Origin: Neoechinorhynchus agilis
Taxonomy: Eukaryota; Acanthocephala
Length of the DNA: 64,000 nt
Reading direction: 5' to 3'
Assembly (NCBI GenBank): GCA_051530055.1
Contig: CM121342.1
Coordinates: 13,578,001-13,642,000, forward strand
The position numbers and the translations under genes are program-made. The notes under the pieces were generated by a model. That model was given only the letters and a program-made list of their open reading frames with translations, made no database searches and was not told the origin of the DNA. Below are positions 12,098 through 25,016 of this stretch, piece by piece. The stretch's first letter is position 1; every line of letters starts with the position of its first letter.

Positions 12098-14189
12098 ATC
12101 TATTAGACTTAAATGGGAAATCGATTAAGCAGAGCGACTCGTTTTTCCAAACAAAACGAAAAGAGTGCACTTGGTACGCGTTGCGTCTCAACTTTTTGGA
12201 CAAGCTAAGGTATGATGCATCGTATATGATGGAGGGGAGGAGTAAGGGGCAATGTATATAAAAGCCACATTGTCTCTCAATGAGAAACGGCGAAATGTTA
12301 CATGAAGCGCTTACACGAGACCAGAAGTTCATTTTAAGCTCGCCCTTTTGGACAAAAAAAAGATAAGCGCTGTCGACATAAGTCGACTCAATGATTGCCG
12401 TCATCGTTGTGAACAAAAAATGCTCACTATGCTTTTAAATGAGATAAATGCGATATCTCTCTCAATAAACATGATTTCCAAAAAAAGCAAATGTGGTGAA
12501 AAATAAAGAATAAAGTTGAATCTCAGAATGTAGACCTGCTCATAGAACCTTGAATACTAACAGTGTTCAATCGTGAACTATTTTGTCACGCGTAAATTTA
12601 CGCAGCAATGATTCGGCGACACGAGAACATGTAACCAAAGAACACGGTATACGTTATAGAGAAGTCAAATTTCTCCCAAAACATGTATAACATTTAACTA
12701 AAGCGAAGATCGCTGCTAGAATTTAGGTCATTTAAAGATGCCTAGTTATCTGAACTTTCAACGATGATGTCGTACTCTAGTGATCACCAAATGACAGTTT
12801 AATTCCTCTACTATGCAGGAAACATTTAATTTTTGGCAACAGTTAGTGCAAATTTCAAAACTGGCGAAAAAATTCAATAAACCTGCAACCGACACCTCGT
12901 AAGTAATACTAACATTTCACCATTAATTGTTTGGAAGGGACACTGTGAACTATTACAGTCACGGATTTTACAAAACAAACTATATCTCAAAAATGCTTAA
13001 AAGCATAAGTAGAATAACTTTAGAGTATAGATCGATTCTCTATAATTTTTGTGTTTAAAAACAGGTTATTTGCTATTGCGAAACGTTTAAATTTTCTTAC
13101 AGTCATCAATTCAGCCTTTTAACCGTTCAAAAATTATTGGATGCAAAACACTGCCTTGAGCCATATAATCCAGAATTTTGCACAGTTTGACGGGTACATT
13201 TCGCTTTCCTCTGTTTTTATTGGTACTACCAGTTGGTGTGGTAATATTAAAGAAATAAAGGGAACAAAAATTCATATCCCATTTCCAAAATGATCTTTTT
13301 AGGCTGCAGTCCGAACTCGGGTTTGATCTTAAAACAGATAAAATGGAAGAGGTGTACATTCTTCAATAGGCGCATAAGTTCAACTGATGTTTTCTACAGT
13401 TGGAGGCACTACCGTTCGTTTTTTTGTTACTAGAAAAAATTGACAATACACTTCGGTTTTTTTATTAATTGTTAAAGCCAGGTTGACGAAATAAAAGCAA
13501 GATGTTCATGATTCTTAATTAATCAATAAAAACTCTCAACCACAATTTCTACTTATACTTTCTTTTGTCTGAGATACATTCAAGCACCGCCAACTTTTGA
13601 AAAGCCTTCCACTGGACTATCGTTTATGTTTGTTGTCGCATTAAAATTTATGCAATGGTCGAAAATCAAGATTAGGTTATTTAAATCCTTGAGACAAATT
13701 AAAGATGTATATGATTGTTTATTGACGAGTGAAGAACAAAACGTCGAATTCAAGGACTAATGTGAAGTTTCGCGCACATTTTTTCGAAGCTAATTTACAT
13801 AAATGGGTTTGCACCATAATCACAAGGATGCCATTTAAGTGAAATGTGCGATGTTGAAATTGCTGCTGATAGGTATTTAATCTTGAACTATGGCGCAAAG
13901 AATACACGAGTAGACCTAGAGGAGAACATTTTCTCATTCTGCTAAAAAGGATGTAATATTTCATGACTCTATGAATAGTATGTTTTACTAATGAGTTTCG
14001 ATCGTTTAACGTTGTTACATTTTAACTATTTTCAAGTATGATAAACTTGGAATATTTGTAATTTGCTAATAAATTCAGAAGATGGTCTTTGGTTTATCGA
14101 ACTGATCTCCCCGTGAATCGTTAAAGCCAGCATTTCTATTTAGATGAACGTCACTATTTGACATTCACATAACTAAAATGTCTAAGGTG
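12098..14189. other. Intergenic, nothing firm
   Basis: Small open frames (12028-12261, 13111-13359, 13719-13964) have no splice or family support. A TATA-like TATATAAAAG occurs at about 12255. Nothing else was recognised. Confidence 0.4.
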
Positions 14190-14825
14190 CTAATTGATTG
14201 ATCTGTCCTTGTAAGACAGAACGCTATGACTAAGAAGTTCAATCAACTGAGTTGTCCATTTAGCGACCTGATCAACAAGCAATAGCAAAAGTCTCATTTC
14301 ATTGATTTGTTCTTGATCTTCTCCAATACTTATGATAGGCGGAAGCAATGTAGCTTCCAAACTCTGTGCCAGTGCAGCAGGATTAAAGACTATATCCGTA
14401 TTTGCCATAACCAAATCCTCGGCGTTAACTTGAGTTGATTTCGCTGAGACTTTAGGTTCGACTGTTGCAAACGTCGACTTTGCGATTTCGTCCCTTTTCC
14501 GCTTTTTTGCCGATTGTTGATGCTCGATCTTCATGCGTCTTTTATATTTGCATTTGTTGATTCGAAATGCCTCCTTCACCTGACTCGGTGGCATTTTTAA
14601 CAAGGATAAATACGAAGGCTGACCCCGTGTCGGGCGACCCCTTCGTTTATTCTTGCTACACATTCCTTCCAGTTCCATCTCGACTTGATTCACCAACATT
14701 TCCATTACATTTATAGCGTGTTTTGCTGCGTTTGCCTCGGGTAAGTAAACCGGTCGCCCTATTCGCCTTATATCTTTGATGTAAAGATCTTTTCCAATAT
14801 TTTGATCATTGTTCGAGTTTTGCAT
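14190..14825 (-). CDS. Basic protein with AT-hook-like motifs, unknown function
   Basis: An open frame of 211 codons from ATG at 14825. A strong acceptor (ATATTTTCAG) lies about 38 nt upstream, so this is a plausible last exon or trans-spliced mRNA. Two GRP-centred motifs are visible: RRIGRPVYLPE near residue 25 and KNKRRGRPTRGQPS near residue 63. The second resembles the core of an AT-hook, which binds the minor groove of AT-rich DNA. A Lys/Arg run (KKRKRDE) near residue 110 could be a nuclear localisation signal. The C-terminal third is leucine-rich and probably helical. I infer a nuclear DNA-associated protein; no family was recognised. A longer open reading from the GTG two codons upstream is unlikely. 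Confidence 0.6.
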   Translation of the reverse strand: MQNSNNDQNIGKDLYIKDIRRIGRPVYLPEANAAKHAINVMEMLVNQVEMELEGMCSKNKRRGRPTRGQPSYLSLLKMPPSQVKEAFRINKCKYKRRMKIEHQQSAKKRKRDEIAKSTFATVEPKVSAKSTQVNAEDLVMANTDIVFNPAALAQSLEATLLPPIISIGEDQEQINEMRLLLLLVDQVAKWTTQLIELLSHSVLSYKDRSIN

Positions 14826-15929
14826 GTTCACCGTGATTAGCTGTAATTGATTTCTCAGTACCTGAAAATATTAGATTTTAAAAAACATAACTAGCTAAAA
14901 GGAGTGAAAGGGAGATCTCCGATTGGGGTTATCGAAAACGAAGTAAAATAATTAAACCATTGATCACATATGCTCGTGGCTGAAAAGAAGGGGACGCACG
15001 ACATAGACAAAGGTACCAATAATGCTCACCTTTAAAAGTGAAAGTGTAGATGATGAGGAACACCCATATTTATACCCCAGTTGTATATTAAACATATCCG
15101 ATTCACAATTGTTCAACGATACAAAATATTCATAAGATTTATTTATATATTTTGGCTTTTCGCCTTTGTATGTAAATGTTCAGCATTCAAACTGTCCATT
15201 AAGAAAAAAGATTACATTATTTGTCCACATTGTTTTTCCAATATCACAAACGATCCACGTTTTTGCGATTTGGTTAAGATGCAGATTAATACTGGAATTA
15301 AACAACCCATGGGGTGTTTAGCTCATAAAATCGCAATTAACAACTTGCAGTGTGCTTCCATCCCAGTGTTAGCGTAGAGAGTTCAGTTTATAAAGATAGA
15401 TCATGCGTTTTATCACATATATGTCATTTTTCAAGTATTTTTACAATCAAATGCAAATGAACAAAAAGCGCAACTTCTGTATACGCTTTGTTAAATAAGC
15501 ATCATTGTCTCAGAGATGTCAATATTTCTTTATCGTGAGAGTTGGTTGGTATGAATGCTGGCGATTAAATCGCAATATCCGTTTTAGAGCTATAAATATT
15601 TGAATGGTCGCTACATTTTTTTGTTCTCATTGTTGTTCCATTATGACTCGACAAAATACGGTGACTGAGCAAATTCAATCATTCGATGGAGCGAGGGTGA
15701 TTTCATCTTGATTAATTGATTTCCGAATTGGGTGCTTGTTGTCAACGTTTCAGAGGTATTTGAACTTTCATAAAACATCTTTGTCTATTGTGACAACCCG
15801 CTAAGCATTGGTGTTCTCATTTGACGCACTAATAAGACGAATCTAGAAAATAATGCCAGAATCAATAATAAGTAATGAAATTAATTTTTTTTTAGGAAGC
15901 CCGCTCGTGCTGATGTTCGAAATTCGATA
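14826..15929. other. Intergenic; possible exon at 15081-15377
   Basis: The + strand is open from 15081 to 15377 with a hydrophobic stretch (FIRFIYIFWLFAFVC) followed by a Cys-containing part (CPHCFSN...). It could be an exon of a small secreted protein, but no in-frame ATG precedes the hydrophobic part, so it is not called. A TATA-like ATATTTATA lies just upstream. Confidence 0.25.
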
Positions 15930-18900
15930 ACTGAGTCCTAAAGACGATGAGGCTCAACATTAAAGTCGGGATCCATCGAAGACATGGCTGTAACCAGAAC
16001 TACAAAAGTAACACTATACCAAAATCGATATACAACACCTCCTATATCAGTCATGGTAACGGGCAGAGGGCTAGTTATTGCAAATTCTTCATCCATTGAG
16101 AGCGACGTTCTCAGTCGATAAAAATTCGCTGGAAATCCACCTCGATAGTGGATCATTCAATTTGCCCCCCACATATGGTCCGAACAGCTAGCTTCTCTTG
16201 ACGCCTAAGAATAAGTGGAGTGACATGTTTGACCATAGTCACAGAATCCGCGAATTCCAATTTTTTTACACTGGATTGACTAAGTCTGACGTGATGAGAG
16301 AATACTCCCGGTCCTTGCACAATCTCTCATCGATTAAACGTAACGCGTTTTCCATGGGCTCCTTAAATACACGAAGACTACGAGGACCCCCCATAACATC
16401 GCTGGCAACATTAAATACAATGCGTCATTCAGAAGTCTGGAGCGTCAACAATCCTGGGCGAATGACTGTTTGAATATTGGACAAGCAGATATAATTGTAC
16501 GACCTTCATAGATTATGTTCTGTGGATTTGCCATGTCCTTCTGCAAGCTTTTAGCACCCATTTCATGGCATATCTTGAATACAGAATTCCTATCCACACG
16601 TTGAAGTCCGAGAACAGAATTAGACTACTGTTGTTCTAGCGATCACGCTCGACAGAACGGTCCGAAACAAAGAATGATTATCCCCTACATTAGAAACGCA
16701 TCCAGTGTCAGTTATGCTTTTGTATGACATTTGATAATTGGTTAGTCGATGGACAAACGTCTGGGGGTTGCCGTTTAAAGAGTGCACCATCGAGTTCCAT
16801 AGTGAGGCAAAGGTTTCAGAATAACCGTCCCGACTAACAAGCGAGATGGAGATATGAGTGCGGAAAAAGACGCTCACACAATCGCCCGCAAGTCCTGAAA
16901 CAACCCTGTCGGATACCCAATCCGACGTACAGAACTCTTTAAAGTGTTCGCTTCGTATTGCTCGAAGAAGAGCGGAACGACGAGCCATTCAGCCTTCCCC
17001 GCTAATTGACAATCGCTAAAAGAGCTTCTAGCTCGTTAGTCAATGCTGCTGCCCAATGTTACTTGCGCATCATAGGAAGGTTCTCTTTGTGCGAGTAATA
17101 GTCCCACGAGCATTTTCCTGGAATTGCCGATTTTATGAAGGAGATTGCGAACTTTCTCATCAAATGCAAAAGCATGCCTAGCCGTTTCAAGTAGCGTCCT
17201 CCATTTTACGAACAAACGCGTCAACGTCTCGAGGAACATAACCATTGTATTCCCTAGACCGAGAAGAGGCAAAATTAAGCGTCTGATTGCTCCGATTCCT
17301 GATCTTCTTTTCTTTGATCTGAACAAATCCTCCTTTGGGTTCCTCAATAGCACGTGATAAATAGGCTATAAAAGTAGTGCCAATATCAACTGCAGTCGAA
17401 TGCAGTGATTCCAATTGAAGGTCTATTTGATAGATTCCATCCATATTGACCAGCGCCAAAGCGCCTTCGTGAATCAGGTCAAGCTGCTCAATACGTATTT
17501 TTACCATGGAATAAGCTTCTATAGCATCAAACAGAGCTTTCTCAAACACTTCATCTTTCCTTCTATTCATTACAGGACCCTGGAGCGAATGATTAATATC
17601 TGATCTATACTTCTCAAAGTCGGCGGTCGATGTACGGATAGCATTGTCAATTAAGTTGAGAAGCTTAAAGCTAAGATCTTTTTCATCACTCTTTAAATCA
17701 ACAGCAGTTAATTCGTATTCGGTTAGAGAATATTACGGTAGAGTCAAAACAGGAGCAGAATCAATAAGAAACAAACTGATGATGAACCCGACGAGGTTTG
17801 AAACGTCTTTAATAAATACTCTTTTACCGGATGTAGACCTAAAAAATAATTCCAATTGACTCACCGTCATGCACGATCTCAATCATTTGAACATCTTCAC
17901 TGCCATCGTTAGCACGAAGAATACCACTGGGCAGATTGATTATAGGTTGAGATATATTGGAGGTGGAAATTGGGGTATCAATAGAAGGACCGGATATAGT
18001 AACTCTGCCAGGGAATATCTGAATAACGATACGTTTGACTCTATGCAATAGAGTCCGAACTACTAGATCCAAAGAACTCGTCGGCACCTTAAAGGCTGCA
18101 AGAAGATAGTCCCTGGATTTGGTACGACAATAATCAAGAAAAACCAACTGAGAGGCAACGCCCCGGATCATCAAGACTAGAGTTGTGGTATCACGCTGCA
18201 TGGAGCACGTGTTACCATCAATGGAAAAATCGAAAACCCTTCTCCTAGCCATCTCATCCGTATCTAGCATTCTAGGGACCAAATAAATGACTATAGTATG
18301 AGTCCATGCAATGCTAGTAGGATAGTTAGACGTCCCATTGGCTCTCTATAACATCCCAAGTCACGCTTTCGATTAATGAGTAAGGGGCGAACATCGCATG
18401 GAGATAATTGTTAAAAATGAACCAACCATTTTCAAATATCTTTGACCGTCAAAGCATTTCATCATTAAGGGTAGAACCGGTAAAGAAAAACCTCCTGAGT
18501 GGAGAATCGGGTAGAGTGCTAAGAGTGATTTCAGCAGTAGTCGAAGATTCACGAAATGCCGGCGAGAATCTGCTGGCGGGTTGGAAATGGTGGGAGAGGC
18601 TATTTTCCGCATGGTAGAAGAATGTTTAAGCACACCAGTTCAATCGCAACCAAAGCGATTTTTACATCGGCATTCTGATTGGGATCCTCATTAACAGCTG
18701 CACTATCACTCTGGGACACTTTCGCACGTGACTCAACTCCAGATATAGGGACGGAATCGCTCAAAACTCACATCAACTATCCGTGGTCTAGTCATACTCA
18801 CGCTGGGAACTGTAGGCGCTGTGCCATAAGGTCAAGAATATGACTCTTTCTCATCTTGAAGAGCAGAGCCGTACAAGAAAGAGCCAACACAGGACGATGC

Positions 18901-18970
18901 TTAGAAAGTGGGATCTTCTAGGCGGCTCAGACAGTTTATCTTCTTGTAGATAATTCGTTCGATCCATGAA
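15930..18970 (-). pseudogene. Broken coding-like block of unknown, possibly viral, origin
   Basis: About 3 kb on the minus strand carries a series of protein-like stretches. Their composition is richer in G+C and more even in codon use than the flanks. Examples are a part with KIALVAIELVCLNIL, a part with LVVRTLLHRVKRIVIQIF, and one with DWVSDRVVSGLAGDCVSVFF. They follow each other on one strand but not in one frame, so the block is an old broken gene or gene set. No hallmark (polymerase, protease, helicase, zinc finger) was recognised. An endogenised RNA-virus structural region is one possibility and a decayed host gene another. A family 1 repeat has inserted at 17770-17852. Confidence 0.35.
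17770..17852 (+). repeat. Dispersed repeat family 1, copy a
   Basis: Carries the family 1 block: CTGATGATGAACCCGACGAG, then GTTTGAAACGTCTTTAATAA, then TTACCGG and AGACCTAAA. It is inserted in the broken block around it. Similar blocks occur at about 24.9, 28.3, 32.4, 47.6, 47.7, 49.05 and 49.3 kb. Confidence 0.8.
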
Positions 18971-20333
18971 ATGGATATGGAAATTTCGAAAGGTGGTATT
19001 CAATGCAAATCATTGGCTAATAGCTACAAGAAACGTATATTTCCATGCTGTGCCATTCATGTTGAATCCCTCTAATTATAATAAATTTAATACATTTAAT
19101 ATCTCCTATTGTTGTCGTCCGTTCTAATTAATCTTTCATTGACCATGATGTATGTGGTAAACGATATAGGCATCGAAAGGTGATAATATAACCCTGAGAT
19201 CGGAAATCGAAAAGATCAAAATATGTGGGTATGCCCATAATCTGTCTTCGCGTCTTATACGCTTCGGCGAACAAACCCTCAAAATTAATTGCCACAATTG
19301 AGAATGTAATAATTCTTGGAATAACAAATCGTCTACAATCTCGCGGCACTTCTCATATCCTCGTGATCTGAGTGTGATTTTACATCAAACGGGATTCACA
19401 TCAATAGATATTTCAATAAATATAATACAGTAAGATAACCCGAGGGAAACATCCTTATTTTTCTATAAACTTTCCAAGATTCACGCTAGGACAAATTTTA
19501 TCATAGACCAAGCTTGTATTTCAATAGAAACAAAAAGTAAATGTATACCAAAGTCATGGAAGCAAATAACTATGTACCTTTATTTGTGTTGTATGAATCG
19601 AATTTAGAAATCCGAAGAGCAATTCTTTAAGATTATAAATCTTTTTAATCTATATTTAACACTTTTTAGTTAAATAAGAGATAAACCTAAGCAACAAGTA
19701 CTGACGAACATATTCTCCATATCATTAGGCGCATTGGTAAACCCGACCATTAACACGAGATATTATGGCTTTTCCTTCAAGCTCTAGCTAAATGAACAAT
19801 CTAACCGAATCATTTTTGCTAAAATCACTGTAATTGCGTCGCTTCAATTGTTTCTCGACTGAAGCAAAAAGAGGGTGAAATAAATGCAACAAAAAAGACG
19901 CTGACCTCAAAATGCCGTAAAAACTTTATACCGATATAAAACTTTGACATCATTGCAAATTAACGCTATCGCACTACTGTTAATGAAGAAGCAGAAAAAT
20001 TGAAATTACAGAAATCTCAATTTTAGAATAATCAAAAAAGATTGGTTTGTACTAAGATTACAGGGAAATGTCCTCCGTACCGAATATTTGATCGACCGTA
20101 TGAATTCCAGCTCTTGCATTTTTCAACGTTCCTCATTGAATCAAACACGAATCTCAACATAGGTGTTCAACGCTCGATTGATATCTACGTTTTATAATCT
20201 AACAAGTAGAAAACAAATGTCAAACTGTTTTGAAAACACTTTGATCGTATGTATAATTCTAGGGAGTATAAATGAAAGGACCCACTGTAGGATCTTTATT
20301 CATCTCCTTACACCAAACTTATCCTCCAGCAAA
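18971..20333. other. Intergenic, nothing recognised
   Basis: AT-rich. Short open frames at 19128-19349 are not supported. A TATA-like element (GAGTATAAATG) at about 20265 may serve the small frame that follows. Confidence 0.4.
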
Positions 20334-20615
20334 ATGGATGGCTTAAGTGCTACATTCAATAGAAAGAGAACGATAATTGAAGATCCAGTTATTAATGGTA
20401 AAAGGCAGAGAATGGATGAAGCGACACTGAAAATACCCAGTCAAGATAACATTGTTCAGCAACGGAGATTGCAAGTATTCAACATTGGAGGTTACCCTAA
20501 GGATCTATTAATAATCTTGTCAGTGCCTGGATGTTTGGAATTCTTAAAAAAGGTATTTGAAGTCGCAAATATGCTGGTTACTTGTGTGCCAAATGCTACG
20601 GCTCGGCCACAGTGA
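20334..20615 (+). CDS. Small hypothetical protein
   Basis: A 93-codon frame from the ATG at 20334 (MDGLSATFNRKRTIIEDP...). A TATA-like GAGTATAAATG lies about 65 bp upstream. The protein is basic and polar at first, with a hydrophobic middle (KDLLIILSVPGCLEFLKKVF). It resembles no family I know. The frame is open further upstream without clear coding character, and the gene could be part of a spliced transcript. Confidence 0.33.
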   Translation: MDGLSATFNRKRTIIEDPVINGKRQRMDEATLKIPSQDNIVQQRRLQVFNIGGYPKDLLIILSVPGCLEFLKKVFEVANMLVTCVPNATARPQ

Positions 20616-21499
20616 TCGCGACACGCAGTCCTTAGAATGTGGACTCGTGTGAGTAGTTGGGCTTTAGGCTCGATTTTAAATAAAATATTAGTTGCTGGCA
20701 AAAGATATGAAGAAAAACTATAGTTGAAGGCAAAAAATGCAACTTGCATAATCAGTCTTTTCCTAATTATACCGGGATATGTGCAACGAGTTAGTTTCAC
20801 TAAAAAATGTTCTTAAAAACGGCACGTTGAGCGGTTAACTCATAAAGATCTCTATATTATGTTTATATCGATTTTTATATTGGTATCATTTTCATTGGAA
20901 AGATATGACGTCGATACCCTTGAAATAGTAAAATGCAGATTTAGAGCACATAAGTGGTGCATTGTCATCTTTATTGTGGTTAAAATTTACAGTGTTTGTG
21001 TGATAAGAATGATGAAAATATTAATAATCACTTAAACTCATCAGTGGTACCATTTATTGTCTGGAGATGTGACAATGTGCGCGCGATGAATCTTGAAACA
21101 ATGATTAATGTCTTGGCAATGTTGACATATTCTGACTAATATATTCAATGACAAAGGGTAAACATCACAATCGCAAAGGTTTTATCAAAAACTACTCTGA
21201 CTTCTTTGCCGCTTTTAATTTTTTAAACCTTATTTATGGGATAAGGAACTGTTCACCGAGTACAATTGCTTTCCCATTTCACGCGTAGAAATCCTGTCAA
21301 AAAGTAGAAAAATACGAAAACTCAAATAATTTTTAACTCACACGGCATGAAATGGAGATTTAATCCAAAAAATCTTGTATACACAAAAGTAAAGGTCGAT
21401 CAATAGTGTGCATTCGCGAAATAAATATCAATTTACAAATCGATTCGCGGTTTCTTTATATATGCATGCTAGGAAATGGAAAACCGGGTCGATCTACTT
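20616..21499. other. Intergenic, nothing recognised
   Basis: AT-rich spacer downstream of the Ig-domain gene. No feature could be supported. Confidence 0.4.
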
Positions 21500-23892
21500 T
21501 TATACTCTTCTGACGAGAAGGTTTGGATAATTGGGAATGGATACATCTTTGGTTCCATGACGCCTGCAAGCGACCGCCGGTTGTTTTGCGACTCTAATAA
21601 TCGCACTGCTTTTGTCCTCTCCATAGGTATTACTGACTAAGCAAGTGAGAACGCCCGTGTCGTTCAGACTAACTCGCTTGATTTGTAAGATCGCACATCC
21701 ATCTCGGTAGTCAATATCCACATTGTCGGATCTCGCTAAAACCTAGATAAAAGAAGAAGTGTTTGTGAGTTTGTTTAAAAACGTAAATGTTTTAAAAGGA
21801 AATACCATTCCGTTGTGGTACCATCTGATGTCGAAATCATTTCCGAAGATTTTACACTTCAATCGAATGCACTCTCCTTCGTTGAGATTAATGTTTTTGA
21901 TAGGCGTGAGGATCTTTGGTGCAAGATCCTTGTTGTTGGCAGCTGATACAATAGGTGCTTTCTCCACAATACCTGACGGCGGGAAAAGGGCAGGCGTTGA
22001 GTAGTTCAAAGAACGGTCGGAGCGTTTCGTTCCTTTCTTGGATTTGGAGCATAGCTTCTGACAAGACTGAACGCATGTCATCATTCTATTGGGTATGGGG
22101 ATCCGACAAAAAGAAGTGCGCGTGGTTCCCTTTTTCTTGAAAATTAGGAAAACCTCACCATGCACCCTGCCTTTGAACTTGGCATCGCCCACTGATGCTA
22201 TGCATCAGAGATGGCGTGATAGGAGGGAGACAGAATAGGAAACTGCAGGAATGGGAACGTAAAAAGACGTCTGGTGTTACTCATCCCTGTCATAGCTAGC
22301 TACTCAAATGATGGAACGCCGATGTGTTCAGATTGGAAAATATGACTCACTTTTAACATACAAGTCGACCTGTGCTTCTCTTGAGCCTGAACTATTATCT
22401 AGCATACACTTGACTTTGCCACTTTCATCAGCAACCACATCGTCGATCTCGAGAAAGTGATCGAAGCCAGTGTTCCCAATACGAACTCGGCCGTCTTCCT
22501 TGAGTAAAACTGTGTTTAGAAACCATCGGACAGTCGGGTGCGGGTCGCCAACCGCATAACATACGAATCGTGCTGTCTCACCAGCATTCACAGTTACATT
22601 CGATGGTAATGTCACGAAACAAGGTTTCGTATCTTTCAATGATGAGGACGGTGAAGACTTGCTAGTCAATGTTTTGTTGGACTTGACAGTTGCTTGAGAT
22701 TCAATGGATACTTTAGCGGATATAATTGCCGAATCGACCACCGCTTTCTTCGTGGTCTCAATTTTCGGTTCCATCGACGATAACAATCGAACTCTGTCTG
22801 ATTTCGAACTGCGTTCAATGCACTTCTTACCTTTCACAAACACGTCGTCAACGGCAGTTAATGCATTGTCGAATGGGGCTAGTTATTTGAAAAAAAGAGT
22901 AACGACGATGAAAAGCGAATAAAACAAAGATACTTACAACTCGTCGTACTCGTTTCACTTTCAGAAGAAGGACCAATAAGGTCAAAGCACCAATCGGGAT
23001 CTGAATCATTTGTATGTTGTTCTATTTGCCGATGTACGGGTGCATCCTTTTTTGGTCTGTTTTTAGATTTGGACTTTTTACGAACTTGGGTTCGCTTTTT
23101 GTTTGCCAGCTCATCAATGGAAGTTAAACTTCGGGTTTGTCTTAGTTTTTTCGTTGAATTCTCGTTAAGTTCTTCTCCTTTTCCACTTTCAAGGGATTCG
23201 TAAGGTGATTGGTCAAGTACTGATGACACATCATCCAAAGTTCCAGCCAGGGAACTGCAGTCAATTGAAGTCGCCTGCCAAACATGCGGACGGTTATCGA
23301 TTTGAGAGTGACGATCTTTAATGCTTGATTGAATATTACCAATGGGATTTGTACTTTCGGTATTTAAATTGTTCTTCTCTTTTCCTTCATTTTCCAAGTT
23401 TTTATTACAGACCTCAATTTCGATATGCCTGATGATTGGGATCTCAATAGACTTTTTAACTTGTCTTACATAGTTCCTTACGTTGTAGTTCTTCCACTCA
23501 CCGCTGTTCAATACACGACAACGGGCTTCGTAAGCATCCTTTAAAGTTCCCTCTTCGGAATCCTGGTTGTCATCAGAATTGGCAATATTTTCATAATGAG
23601 GCGCGTTGCATTTGTCAGACAAGTCGGATGATCTGTTCATATTGGCTAATGGTCGAATAAAATGTTTGCTGCCCATTAAAAGGTTTGATAGTAGCTGTTG
23701 CGGTTGCTCAGCTTCCCGTGAGTTGTAAGAATGGCTGTTGGTGTCTTCCTTTTGACAGAGAACACTCAGAGCTAGCATGTACTTGCTGTTGCGTCGTCCG
23801 ATGATGAAGTTGCTCTGACTAGGCTGAAGTTCACCGTTGCTGAGACTGCTGTTGTCAACTCCTATTTGAAAGGCGTATGACATTGTCTCCAT
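21500..23892 (-). CDS. Protein with two I-set immunoglobulin domains, 4 exons
   Basis: Exons 23892-22938, 22878-22351, 22197-21806 and 21742-21500 join in consistent phases (1, 1, 0) with introns of 59, 153 and 63 nt, giving about 705 residues. Residues 1-400 are polar and probably disordered, with a Lys/Arg-rich patch (KKRTQVRKKSKSKNRPKK). Ig domain 1 (about 400-490) shows ARFVCYAVGDPHPTVRWF and DESGKVKCML; Ig domain 2 (about 587-680) shows CIRLKCKIFGNDFDIRWYHN and NDTGVLTCLVSNTYGED. Both have the two Cys and the Trp of the I-set fold; the DxGxxxC signature is clear in the second. No signal peptide or membrane helix is seen, so an intracellular muscle or cytoskeletal protein of the palladin/myotilin/titin type is likely. 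The start (METMSYAF) is uncertain, and upstream exons are possible. Confidence 0.8.
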
Positions 23893-24834
23893 GTAATGCT
23901 CACAGACACTCTTTACCTTTTGTTGCAATCGGAAAAAACGTGAACTGTTTTAGACATTTATAGAGCCTGAATGCAATTTGTTGAAGCATTGTTAACGACT
24001 CCGAAGCGGGCGGAGAAACCATTTCGCGATGAAACGAAGATGTTAAAGGTGCTCGCATTTATACGATAAAATTTAAGCGCTCTCAATTTAAATAATGGAC
24101 AGCGGCAGTTGAAGGGTGTCGCACAAAACTAAGAAATTGGCCATGACCAAACAGGCCCATTATAATGGAAATTAAGAAACAGCCAATAGGAGTAAAACCT
24201 CAACAAATGCGTTGACATGCGCCAAATGTGACAAAGATTTATGGCCCTTTGATTCATTAAAAATGCTATTCGGCATTCTAGCATCAACGTCAGGTAAATA
24301 AAACGAGTTCAATCGTGTTCCAAGACAACGATTTTTAGGTGCGCATATGTCAACGTGAAATTAATTTCACGAGTTTTATTCAAAAATCGCGATTTAAAAC
24401 TAACAAAGAAACAAATTAGTACAATACAATTTACGAAGAGGGTAAAAACTTCCAAAAATTTTATCAATCCTTAATATTATTTGAAAGTTAAAGGATTGTT
24501 AGAAAGTTAAACTGCTAACAATTTAATTTACTTTTGCATAGTATTAGATTCAAGATTATATTTTGAGTGAAAATCAAACTTAATCTATTCCTTTGAACAT
24601 TTTCCGATACCAAGAAGGTATTATAAAATGATCACAGGATAAAAATAAAATCAATAAGTCGCAAGTTAACCTTTTATCGCGGCAGCAAGTAATTAACATG
24701 TGCAAATCATTTTTGAATATATTTGCAACGAAATTAAGATGTAAGGCATCAAAGAAATTATATTGGAACATGATTGGCTACTTCAAGATATTGATATGTG
24801 GGGTATTGGGGCATTTGATTCGAAGTATTATTAT
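23893..24834. other. Intergenic, nothing recognised
   Basis: Upstream of the Ig-domain gene; AT-rich, no supported feature. Confidence 0.4.
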
Positions 24835-25016
24835 GGTTTTCAACTGGTTAATAATTTTTTATTAAAGATGCTTCGAACTTCGTCGGGTTCATCATCAGTT
24901 TGTTAATTATTAAAAGACGCTTGAGGCAAACTAACAAACCAATGATGAACCCGACGAGGTTCTAAAGGTCTTTACTAAAAAATTATTAACCGGTTGAAGA
25001 CCTAAATTATTATTCT
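24835..25016. repeat. Dispersed repeat family 1, inverted pair (hairpin)
   Basis: Two family 1 blocks face each other around a short spacer (about 24910-24945). The left arm reads GGTTAATAATTTTTTATTAA then GTCGGGTTCATCATCAG. The right arm is its near reverse complement ending in ACCGGTTGAAGACCTAAA. The pair forms a long hairpin typical of MITE-like elements. Confidence 0.85.

Noticed and set aside
15081-15377. Small secreted cysteine protein
   Set aside because: No in-frame ATG before the hydrophobic segment; left as a possible exon only.
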